Source: Aureimonas sp. AU22 (GTDB lineage Bacteria; Pseudomonadota; Alphaproteobacteria; Rhizobiales; Rhizobiaceae). From it: DNA of 64,000 nucleotides. Of the stretch, positions 40,906 through 48,215 are shown in pieces. Position 1 is the first letter of the stretch. Every line of letters starts with the position of its first letter. The stretch spans positions 248,001 to 312,000 of the forward strand of contig NZ_BBWJ01000004.1 in the NCBI RefSeq assembly GCF_001463745.1. Reading direction: 5' to 3'. Below the pieces are notes generated by a model. The model saw nothing but the letters and a program-made list of their open reading frames with translations, was not told the DNA's origin and did not search any database. Both the position numbers and the translations under genes were made by a program.

Positions 40906-42153
40906 GGGCACCCAGTGAGCCCGGCAGGCGTTCCACAGCATCAGGATGGCTTCTGCCGTGCGCGCTGGATCCGCAAACCGCTCGCGCAGGGCGTCTCGCA
41001 GGATTCGGTCCGCGCCCGCCGACCACTCCAGCATGAACGGAACGTGGCTGACCGGCGAGACGACCGCCCGGCGACGCCCATCCAGCAGCCGCCTGACGGC
41101 CTCGTCCGCTCCGATCGGGGGAAAGAAGCGCAAAAGCTCGTCGCGGACGACCTCGTCGCGCTCGAGTTCGGGGAACGGCACCGGAAACAGCCGTTCCTGC
41201 AACCAACGCCGGTGGACGCGCAGGTCGCCGTCGACTGCTGGTCCGCCGAGCGCCACGGCCAGTCGCAGCGCCTTGTCGCGGCGGATCCTATCAAGGCCGG
41301 CGCGCACGCAGATCAGCGCATGACCGGGCATCAGAGGCGTTCCGGTGCGTCCTGGAAGACGCGCCAAGGGAACGCTCACGGGACGCCCCGCCAAGACGCC
41401 GGCATCCGCTGCCAGGTAGTCCATGGTGAAGGTGAGAAGGTGGCGACCGGAGGCCCATCGCCGCAGCGCCGCCTCGTCGCTCCGGTCATCAAGACTGCCC
41501 GGGGGCACGAGATCTTCCGCGACGAGGCTCGCGAAGAAGTCGACGGCTTCTGCCAGAGCCACGAGCGCTCGTTCATCGTCCAGAGACGTGACCCCACCCG
41601 TCGACAGATGACACAGCAGGCTCCAGATCAAACCGGTCTGTGTGGCGTGCCAGCGTGGCACGAACGGATGGTCCGAGACACCGTCCCGACGCGCCCGGCG
41701 ACAGACGTCGATTACGTCGTCCCAGTCCTGAACCGAGTGGTCAGCACCGGGTCGCTGAAAGAGCGCGAACGGACCGGCATTGTAGTAGGTCGTCCCCAGG
41801 AGCCGGCCGTCCGGATCGAGAGAGCCGCGAAGGACTTTCCGGTTCATACGGTGCAGCCATGGTTCGATGGCGGGATCGCACGCCGGTATCGGCTCGATCC
41901 AGCCGCACGCTGCCCAAAGCGAGGCTTCGGCGCGTTGCGCATAGAAGACTTCCGGCCCCGCGCCGCACCGGAAGGCTGCGGCGAGAACCTCTTCGTACGC
42001 GCCCGGTATGCAGTCCGCCTCCACCGCCGTGCCGGTTTCACGCGCGTACCGAGCGAGATTGTCCCGCACGATCCCGGCACCGACATCCCAAAACGCGAAG
42101 CGAAGCGGATCACTTCCTTCCTCGATCCCCGGTTCCAAAGGAACGTTGCCCAT
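40897..42153 (-). CDS. Solute-binding-protein-like gene without signal peptide, antisense within the cluster
   Basis: 418 residues. The sequence resembles family 1 extracellular sugar-binding proteins (LRFAFWDVGAGIVRDNLARY, then GAYEEVLAAAFRCGAGPEVF, TTYYNAGPFALFQRPGADHS), but the N-terminus MGNVPLEPGIEEGSDP has no signal sequence, so it should stay in the cytosol unless the true start differs. Its ATG at 42153-42151 has AGGAG eight bases upstream and shares CATG with the start of the rightward amidohydrolase. It is the only leftward gene in a rightward run. A ligand-sensing or moonlighting role is possible but unproven. Confidence 0.75.
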   Translation of the reverse strand: MGNVPLEPGIEEGSDPLRFAFWDVGAGIVRDNLARYARETGTAVEADCIPGAYEEVLAAAFRCGAGPEVFYAQRAEASLWAACGWIEPIPACDPAIEPWLHRMNRKVLRGSLDPDGRLLGTTYYNAGPFALFQRPGADHSVQDWDDVIDVCRRARRDGVSDHPFVPRWHATQTGLIWSLLCHLSTGGVTSLDDERALVALAEAVDFFASLVAEDLVPPGSLDDRSDEAALRRWASGRHLLTFTMDYLAADAGVLAGRPVSVPLARLPGRTGTPLMPGHALICVRAGLDRIRRDKALRLAVALGGPAVDGDLRVHRRWLQERLFPVPFPELERDEVVRDELLRFFPPIGADEAVRRLLDGRRRAVVSPVSHVPFMLEWSAGADRILRDALRERFADPARTAEAILMLWNACRAHWVPSS

Positions 42154-43648
42154 GACTGATCTCCTGGTGCGGGGCGGCAAGGTGCTGCGCTCGGCGCAAA
42201 GCGACATTCCGGAGGAAGCCGATATCCTGATTCGCGATGGCGTCATCGTGGAAATCGGATCCGACCTCGCAGCGGATGCGATGGATGTCCTGGACGCAAC
42301 GGGACAGTTGGTGATCCCGGGTCTCGTCAACGCTCATCTCCATTCGCCGGGCAACCTGATGCGCGGCACTCTCGACGGGCTCCCCCTCGAAGTGTTCATG
42401 CTGTACGAAGTACCCCTCCTGTCGGACGGGGCCGAAGATCCAGACATCGTTCGGCTGCGCACCTTGATGGGCGCAGCGGAGATGCTGAAGCTCGGGATCA
42501 CCAGCGTCGCCGACGACGCCTTCTTCGTTCCGCTCACCAGCTGTGCGGCGATCGACGCGATTGCCCAAGCCTATGCCGACAGCGGCATGCGCGCCACGAT
42601 CGGCCTCGATCAGCCCATCGTCGTAGAATACGACAAGTATCCATTCCTCAAGGATCTTCTGCCGCCGGAACTGCGCGCGCGCATGGACTCGCTGCCGCGC
42701 GAGACGGCAGAGGGCATGCTTGCCCACTACGACTACCTGATCGAGCGCTGGCACGGTGCGGCCGACGGGCGGATCGCCGCGGCCGTCTCCTGTTCGGCGC
42801 CCCAGCGCGCGACGCCGGACTACTTGAGGGCCCTTTCGGCCCTGGCCCGCCGGCACGATCTCCCATTCTTCTGCCATATCTTGGAAACCAAGCTGCAACG
42901 CGTCCTGGGCGAAGAGAAATACGGTGGATCGCTCGTGCGATACGTCGATGAACTCGGCATCCTCGACGAGCACATGCAGGTGATCCATGCGATCTGGGTG
43001 GACGACGACGACATCTCGCGCCTCGGGCGTTCGGGCGCCTGCGTGGCGCACAATCCCGTCTGCAATATGCGGCTCGGCAGCGGAGTGATGCCCTTCCGCG
43101 CCTTGCGCGATGCGGGCGTTCCGATCTGCCTTGGCACGGACGAGGCTGTCAGCGACGACAGCCACAATCTCTGGGGTGCTATCAAGACGGCCGGGATCAT
43201 GCATGCCTTGGCCGATCCGGATCCGTCCCGATGGCCGAAGGCGCCCGAAATCCTGGCTGCGGTCTGGGACGGGGGCAGTCGCGTGCTGCGCCGCCGACAG
43301 CCGCTCGGACGGATCGCCGAGGGTTACGCCGCAGATCTTGCGGTTCTCGACCTCGACACGCCGAGTTACTGGCCGCTGCACGACATTCGGCGTCAGCTCG
43401 TGCTGTGCGAAAGCGGTTCCTCCGTGCGCCATACCGTGGTGGCGGGCCATGTCGTCATGCGCGACCGGCGATTGACGACGATCGATGAGCCAGCCCTTCT
43501 GACTGAGATCCGCGCACTGGAGCCGACCCTGCGACGTGAGGCTGTGGCCCTGCGGGAAAGCGCTGGCGAGGTCGAGCCCTACTACCGGGAAATGGTTCGC
43601 ATGGCAGCGGCCCGCGATGTCGGCTTCACGCGGTGGGTCGGGAGATGA
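42152..43648 (+). CDS. ATZ/TRZ-type amidohydrolase (heterocycle deaminase-like)
   Basis: 498 residues from the ATG at 42152 with AAAGGA nine bases upstream. All metal ligands are present: H62-L-H64 after VIPGLVN, H242 and E245 in CHILE, H279, and D330 in CLGTDEAVSDD. The family (TrzA, AtzB, SAH/guanine deaminases) hydrolyses C-N bonds on heterocyclic rings. It is intact, unlike the paralogue at 31838. The PuuE-like gene starts inside its stop (ATGA). Substrate is probably an amino or amide heterocycle freed from the imported compound. Confidence 0.9.
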   Translation: MTDLLVRGGKVLRSAQSDIPEEADILIRDGVIVEIGSDLAADAMDVLDATGQLVIPGLVNAHLHSPGNLMRGTLDGLPLEVFMLYEVPLLSDGAEDPDIVRLRTLMGAAEMLKLGITSVADDAFFVPLTSCAAIDAIAQAYADSGMRATIGLDQPIVVEYDKYPFLKDLLPPELRARMDSLPRETAEGMLAHYDYLIERWHGAADGRIAAAVSCSAPQRATPDYLRALSALARRHDLPFFCHILETKLQRVLGEEKYGGSLVRYVDELGILDEHMQVIHAIWVDDDDISRLGRSGACVAHNPVCNMRLGSGVMPFRALRDAGVPICLGTDEAVSDDSHNLWGAIKTAGIMHALADPDPSRWPKAPEILAAVWDGGSRVLRRRQPLGRIAEGYAADLAVLDLDTPSYWPLHDIRRQLVLCESGSSVRHTVVAGHVVMRDRRLTTIDEPALLTEIRALEPTLRREAVALRESAGEVEPYYREMVRMAAARDVGFTRWVGR

Positions 43649-44547
43649 CGGGCCTACCTGACGACGGTCGAGACTTTCTCGGTTACGGAGAACACCCACC
43701 ACGCGCCGTCTGGCCGGAAGGCGCACGCGTCGCCGTGTCGCTCGTCCTCAATATCGAGGAAGGGGCGGAAATGGCTTTGTCTTCGGGCGACGAGCGCAAC
43801 GAGGCCACCTACGAAGTGCAGGAGGAACTGGTCGGCTTTCGTGACTTCTGCATGGAAAGCCATTTCGAATACGGCAGCCGCGCCGGCTACTGGCGTGTCA
43901 TGCGCGTGCTGGAAGAGTTCGCGGCTCCGGCCACGCTGAATCTGTGCGCCAGGGCGCTCACGCGTACGCCTTGGCTCGGACGCAACGCCGTCGAGCGTGG
44001 GCACGAGATCATGTGCCATGGCTGGCGGTGGGAGCATCACAACGCGATGAGCGAGACGCAGGAGCGCGAACTGATCGCGCGCTGCGTCTCGACGATCGAG
44101 GCGGAGTGCGGCGTCAGGCCGGTAGGCTGGCACGTGAAGAGCCACCCGTCGGCCAACACGCGGCGCCTCCTGATCGAGGAAGGCGGCTTCCTCTACGATT
44201 CGAACGTCTACAACGACGACCTGCCGTGGACGCTGCGCGGCACGGAGCGCCCCTACGTCCTCCTGCCCTACGCGTTCGACACCAACGACATGAACTTCTT
44301 CGCCTCGCGCCGCTTCGTGCATGGCAACGACTTCTCCCGTTACTGTTGCGACGCCTACGACTGGCTGCACGAGGAAGGCGCGGACCGTCCGAAGATGATG
44401 ACGGTCGGTCTTCACACCCGCATCATCGGCCGTCCCGGCCGGATCGCCGGTCTGCGCGATTTCCTGCGCCATGTGCGTGACAAGGGCGGCGGCTGGATCG
44501 CGCGGCGCGATGCGATCGCCCGTACCTGGATCGCCTCCAACGCCTGA
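43645..44547 (+). CDS. PuuE-like polysaccharide-deacetylase-fold hydrolase (allantoinase type)
   Basis: 300 residues. The N-terminus FLGYGEHPPRAVWPEGARVA then SLVLNIEEGAEMALSSGDER is the PuuE allantoinase signature (GYG-x-x-PP...WP-x-GAR...N-x-EEG-x-E...GD). NodB-fold motifs follow: GHEIMCHGWRWEHHNAM and HVKSHPSANTRRLLIEEGGF. PuuE opens the hydantoin ring of allantoin without a metal. Clustering with a hydantoin/allantoin-racemase-like gene supports a cyclic ureide or amide substrate; allantoin itself is not established. Confidence 0.88.
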   Translation: MTGLPDDGRDFLGYGEHPPRAVWPEGARVAVSLVLNIEEGAEMALSSGDERNEATYEVQEELVGFRDFCMESHFEYGSRAGYWRVMRVLEEFAAPATLNLCARALTRTPWLGRNAVERGHEIMCHGWRWEHHNAMSETQERELIARCVSTIEAECGVRPVGWHVKSHPSANTRRLLIEEGGFLYDSNVYNDDLPWTLRGTERPYVLLPYAFDTNDMNFFASRRFVHGNDFSRYCCDAYDWLHEEGADRPKMMTVGLHTRIIGRPGRIAGLRDFLRHVRDKGGGWIARRDAIARTWIASNA

Positions 44548-44569
44548 CCTCCGTCCGAAGGGAACCGCT

Positions 44570-45316
44570 TTGCGCATCCATATCATCAACCCCAACACGA
44601 CGGCCGCCTTCACGCATGCCGATCTTGCTGCCGGGCAGGCCAGCGCGTCCGCCGGTGTCGTGGTGACCGCCAGCGAGCCGCCCGAGGGGACCCCCTCGGT
44701 CGAGAGCCACTTCGAGGAGGCCGTGGCGGCCCTTGGCGTCATCTCGGAAATCCGCCGGCTCGAGGGCGAACCGATCGACGCCTTCGTGATCGCCTGCTTC
44801 GGCGACACGGGCTTGGCGCCCGCCCGGGAGGTGGCACGTGTTCCCGTTGTCGGTATGACCGAAGCCGCGCTGATGGCTGCCGCACTTGTTGCCGACACGT
44901 TCTCCATCGTCACGCTCCCGGCTCGAACCCGCATCCATTCCCACCGGGTCGTACGGTCTCTTGGCCTGGATCTGGCGGGTCGCTGCCTGCCGATCCGTGC
45001 GGTGGACGTGCCGGTGTTGTTCGACGAAAGCGAGGAAGACGCGGTCCTGAAGGCGATCCTCGCCGAGGGACGGGCCGCGATCGACACGGACGCCGCCGAA
45101 GCGATCGTCCTCGGCTGCGCCGGGATCGGCCATCTGGCGCGCCCGATCGAGACCGAGCTTGGCGTGCCGGTGATCGACGGCGTGTCCGTGGCGGTCGGCA
45201 TGGCGGAGACCCTCGTTCGCTGTCGCCTCACGACGTCGAAGCGTTCGAGCTACGCCGATCCGCCGGCCAAGACCCTCTCCGGATCCTTTCGATCCATTGC
45301 CCGATCCATCTCCTGA
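44570..45316 (+). CDS. Asp/Glu/hydantoin racemase family protein (allantoin/hydantoin racemase-like)
   Basis: 248 residues from a TTG at 44570 preceded by AAGGGA. The start RIHIINPNTTAAFT, then EGTPSVESHFEEAVAA, and the two catalytic cysteine regions VIACFGDTGLAPAREV and IVLGCAGIGHLARPIE, are those of hydantoin/allantoin racemases. The enzyme would interconvert R and S forms of a five-membered cyclic ureide. Flanking deacetylase-fold hydrolases fit such a pathway. The last 30 residues (SKRSSYADPPAKTLSG) extend beyond the usual end. Confidence 0.88.
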   Translation: MRIHIINPNTTAAFTHADLAAGQASASAGVVVTASEPPEGTPSVESHFEEAVAALGVISEIRRLEGEPIDAFVIACFGDTGLAPAREVARVPVVGMTEAALMAAALVADTFSIVTLPARTRIHSHRVVRSLGLDLAGRCLPIRAVDVPVLFDESEEDAVLKAILAEGRAAIDTDAAEAIVLGCAGIGHLARPIETELGVPVIDGVSVAVGMAETLVRCRLTTSKRSSYADPPAKTLSGSFRSIARSIS

Positions 45317-45331
45317 TCCCAAGGAATCCTC

Positions 45332-46213
45332 ATGCTTCCCAGGCAGTCCCGCTACGGCTTCTCGCCCATCACGCGCCGCCCGGACTATGAATGGCCCGGC
45401 GGCAAACGTCTGGCGCTCTACGTCGCGTTGGGAATCGAGGAGTATGTCTTCGGCGAGGGGATCACCGAGGACCTGTTCCCCGGCGCGCCGAAACCCGATT
45501 ACGTGAACACGTCCTGGCGGGACTACGGCAACCGAGTGGGCGGCTTCCGCCTGATCAAGCGTTTCGCCGATTTCGGCGTACCGCTGACCATCCTCCTCAA
45601 CACGGAAGTCTACGACCATGCACCCGACCTGATGGACTTCGCGCGCCGGCACGGCTGCGAGATCGTCGGTCATGGCCTTACCAACTCCGACACGCTCGCC
45701 GGGCGGGCGCCGGCAGACGAAGCGGCCTATCTGAAGGCGGTGGCCGATCGCATCGAGGAAGTCGAAGGCGGCCGTCCCGGCGGCTGGTCGAGCCCCTGGC
45801 TCTCACAGACCGAGAACACAGCCGATCTTCTGAAAAAGACCGGCTACCGCTACCTGATGGACTTGCGGCTCGACGACCAGCCGGTCTGGCTCCAGACGCG
45901 AGCCGGCCCGCTGTTGGCTTTGCCCTACGCTCTGGAACTCAACGATTCTTCCACCCTGATCGGTCGCCAGGGTGACGCCACCGACTTCGAGCGGATGATC
46001 GTGGATGAGTTCGACGAGATGCTCGAGGCTTCGAAAGACCAACCTCTCGTCATGTCCGTCGTGGTCCACTCCTTCATTTCCGGCGCCCCTTTCCGCCTGC
46101 GCGCCCTGACCCGCGCCCTCGAGCATATCACCAGGCGGCGGGACGAGGTGTGGATCACCCAACCGCGCGAGATTGCCGCCTTCATGGAGGCGAACCCTCA
46201 CCTTGCCGTCTGA
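45332..46213 (+). CDS. Second PuuE-like polysaccharide-deacetylase-fold hydrolase
   Basis: 293 residues with AAGGAA before the ATG. The start RYGFSPITRRPDYEWPGGKR then LALYVALGIEEYVFGEG parallels PuuE but is more divergent; NodB motifs are HGCEIVGHGLTNSDTLAG and GGWSSPWLSQTENTADLLKK. It is last in the rightward catabolic run, 15 bases after the racemase gene. It probably hydrolyses a related amide or the second of two stereoisomers; the substrate is unknown. Confidence 0.86.
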   Translation: MLPRQSRYGFSPITRRPDYEWPGGKRLALYVALGIEEYVFGEGITEDLFPGAPKPDYVNTSWRDYGNRVGGFRLIKRFADFGVPLTILLNTEVYDHAPDLMDFARRHGCEIVGHGLTNSDTLAGRAPADEAAYLKAVADRIEEVEGGRPGGWSSPWLSQTENTADLLKKTGYRYLMDLRLDDQPVWLQTRAGPLLALPYALELNDSSTLIGRQGDATDFERMIVDEFDEMLEASKDQPLVMSVVVHSFISGAPFRLRALTRALEHITRRRDEVWITQPREIAAFMEANPHLAV

Positions 46214-46934
46214 ACCGTCGTCAGAAGTCCTTCATGTCTCGGTGGAGATCCTCGATCGAGGAAAGGCGATCGAGCGAACTCTGGCCGAGCCGGGACCAGA
46301 CCTGCTCGGTCAGGACATGGCAGAAAACGAAAGCACTCGCATGGTCGTCGAAATGACCGCGCGCGCCGGAGTGGCACGCACTCGTCGGTAAATCAGGCTG
46401 GACACCTTACGAAGGGCTTCGGATTACCGGCCGTGTGGAAGCAACCATCGTGCGATGGCTGGTGCTTGGCCCGCTGTGGAAAGCCATTGATCGATCTCGG
46501 CAGCGCCTAGTTCATCTCTCGGCATTGAGACATCGACGGCAAAGGCGCCAACCAACGACTCGTGTCGAGCGGATCGAACGTTGTCTGGCTCCGGCCAACG
46601 GGCGATTGACCGCCAAACCCATCGTAGAGTTTCGGCGACGCCGGACACCACATGATGCGATTTGCGATGAATTGCGATGCCCTCACCTTCCCGCGATGAT
46701 GGGCGTCACAGTCGAGGAAAGTCGCCAAGTCCGCGTTGAATTGGCCCGAGAGGTCATCGGGGTCAGCGTATGGGACATGACGCGTGGGCCTGCGTCGTCC
46801 GGCTTTACGGCCACCCTTCATTTCGATCTTGGAATTTGGTCCATACGCCGCCCCCTCATCTCCAGGAGGCAACACGCCCTATCTGCGTCCGGGACCGGCG
46901 CTTGCGCCGCTTGAAACGGCAGGGAGACGTGACG
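46214..46934. other. Gene-free stretch of about 720 bases
   Basis: No open frame here carries a recognisable domain. Short frames exist on both strands, the longest near 46435-46914 and 46507-46875, but they have odd composition, are antisense to one another and lack ribosome sites. The first 180 bases in frame after the preceding gene read like protein (ILDRGKAIERTLAEPGPDLL) and could be a decayed gene end. The last 60 bases lead into the dehydrogenase gene and should hold its promoter. Confidence 0.4.
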
Positions 46935-47942
46935 ATGAAGGTGATGGCACTGCGGGCACCGGGCGGGTTGGACCGTATCGTGGCGGAGGACCGCTCCGAT
47001 CCCGGTCGGCCGGGGCCTGGTGAGATCCGCGTCGCCCTGCATGGGGCCTCGCTGAACTTCCACGACCTCGCGGTCGCTCTCGGCCAGATGCCGACGGCGG
47101 ACGGGCGCGTCCTCCTCGCCGACGGCGCTGGTCTCGTGGAAAGCGTCGGCGAGGGCGTCAGCGAGTTTTCGCCCGGTGACATGGTCGTCTCCTGCTTCTT
47201 CCCGGACTGGCAGGACGGGGCACCGACGGTCGGCGACTTCGCGCGCACGCCGGGCGACGGCATCGATGGGTTTGCGCAGGAAGCCGTGGTCCTGCCGGCC
47301 ACCGCCTTTACCCGCGCGCCCAGGGGCTATGATGCGGTGGAAGCTGCCACCATCACGACCGCGGGTCTGACCGCATGGCGCGCGCTCGTCGGCGACGCCG
47401 GGCTGAAGGCGGGCGATACAGTTCTCCTTCTGGGGACGGGCGGCGTCTCGATCTGGGCGCTGCAGATCGCCAAGATGTTCGGAGCGAGCGTCGCCATCAC
47501 CTCGTCGTCGGACGAGAAGCTCGAGCGTGCGCGCGCGATGGGCGCAGACTTCACCCTGAATTATCGGGCCGAACCGGAGTGGGGGCGCCGGGTTCGCGAC
47601 TGGACCGGTGGCAGAGGCGTCGATCACGTCATCGAGGTCGGCGGCCCCGGAACCCTCGCCCAGTCCATCGAAGCCGTGCGGATCGGCGGGCACATCGCCC
47701 TCATCGGCGTTCTCACGGGCTTTTCCGGCGAGATCCCGACCGGCGTGTTCATGACGAAGCAGGCCAGGCTTCAGGGACTGATCGTAGGAAGCCGTCGACA
47801 GCAGCAGGAATTCGTCCGTGCGCTGGAGGTGAACGCCATCCGGCCGGTGATCGATCGCCGTTTCGCGCTTGCGGACCTTGCGGACGCCTTCCGGCACGAG
47901 CAGGGCGCGAGCCATTTCGGCAAGATCGGAATCGAATGGTAG
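46935..47942 (+). CDS. Zinc-independent quinone-reductase/alcohol-dehydrogenase family oxidoreductase (MDR)
   Basis: 335 residues from the ATG at 46935 with AGGGAG nine bases upstream. GroES-like domain (GPGEIRVALHGASLNFHDLA, ADGAGLVESVGEGVSEFSPG) and Rossmann domain with LLLGTGGVSIWALQIAKMFG and VIEVGGPGTLAQSIEAVR. The structural and catalytic zinc cysteines of true alcohol dehydrogenases are absent, so it is an NAD(P)H quinone/enone reductase type. Substrate unknown. Confidence 0.9.
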   Translation: MKVMALRAPGGLDRIVAEDRSDPGRPGPGEIRVALHGASLNFHDLAVALGQMPTADGRVLLADGAGLVESVGEGVSEFSPGDMVVSCFFPDWQDGAPTVGDFARTPGDGIDGFAQEAVVLPATAFTRAPRGYDAVEAATITTAGLTAWRALVGDAGLKAGDTVLLLGTGGVSIWALQIAKMFGASVAITSSSDEKLERARAMGADFTLNYRAEPEWGRRVRDWTGGRGVDHVIEVGGPGTLAQSIEAVRIGGHIALIGVLTGFSGEIPTGVFMTKQARLQGLIVGSRRQQQEFVRALEVNAIRPVIDRRFALADLADAFRHEQGASHFGKIGIEW

Positions 47943-48215
47943 GGGATCGGTGAACGACTCGAAGCGGCATCGCGGGCGGTTCGCTAGCCTGCGATGCCGC
48001 GATCCGGACGTGCGACACCGTCTCATCTCGCGATGAAGCACATTCCACCAGCGGCAGCGTATAGGGTCGTTGCGTCAGCGGAGTTTCGGTCGTTACGTCA
48101 ACTCGTGGCGGATCTACGTACATTGTTAGTGATATATACGACGTCCCCTCGACGATTCATTTTGCATTATTGGCTCTTCCCCTAGCGTCCGCCGTAATTG
48201 GTGGTGGGGGCGTGT

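Noticed and set aside
42110-43726. 538-codon leftward frame opposite the intact amidohydrolase
   Set aside because: Exactly antisense to a gene with all catalytic residues; no independent motif.
46507-46875. Leftward 122-codon frame in the gap after the catabolic island
   Set aside because: No ribosome site, no family resemblance and overlapped by an equally weak rightward frame, so not called as a gene.
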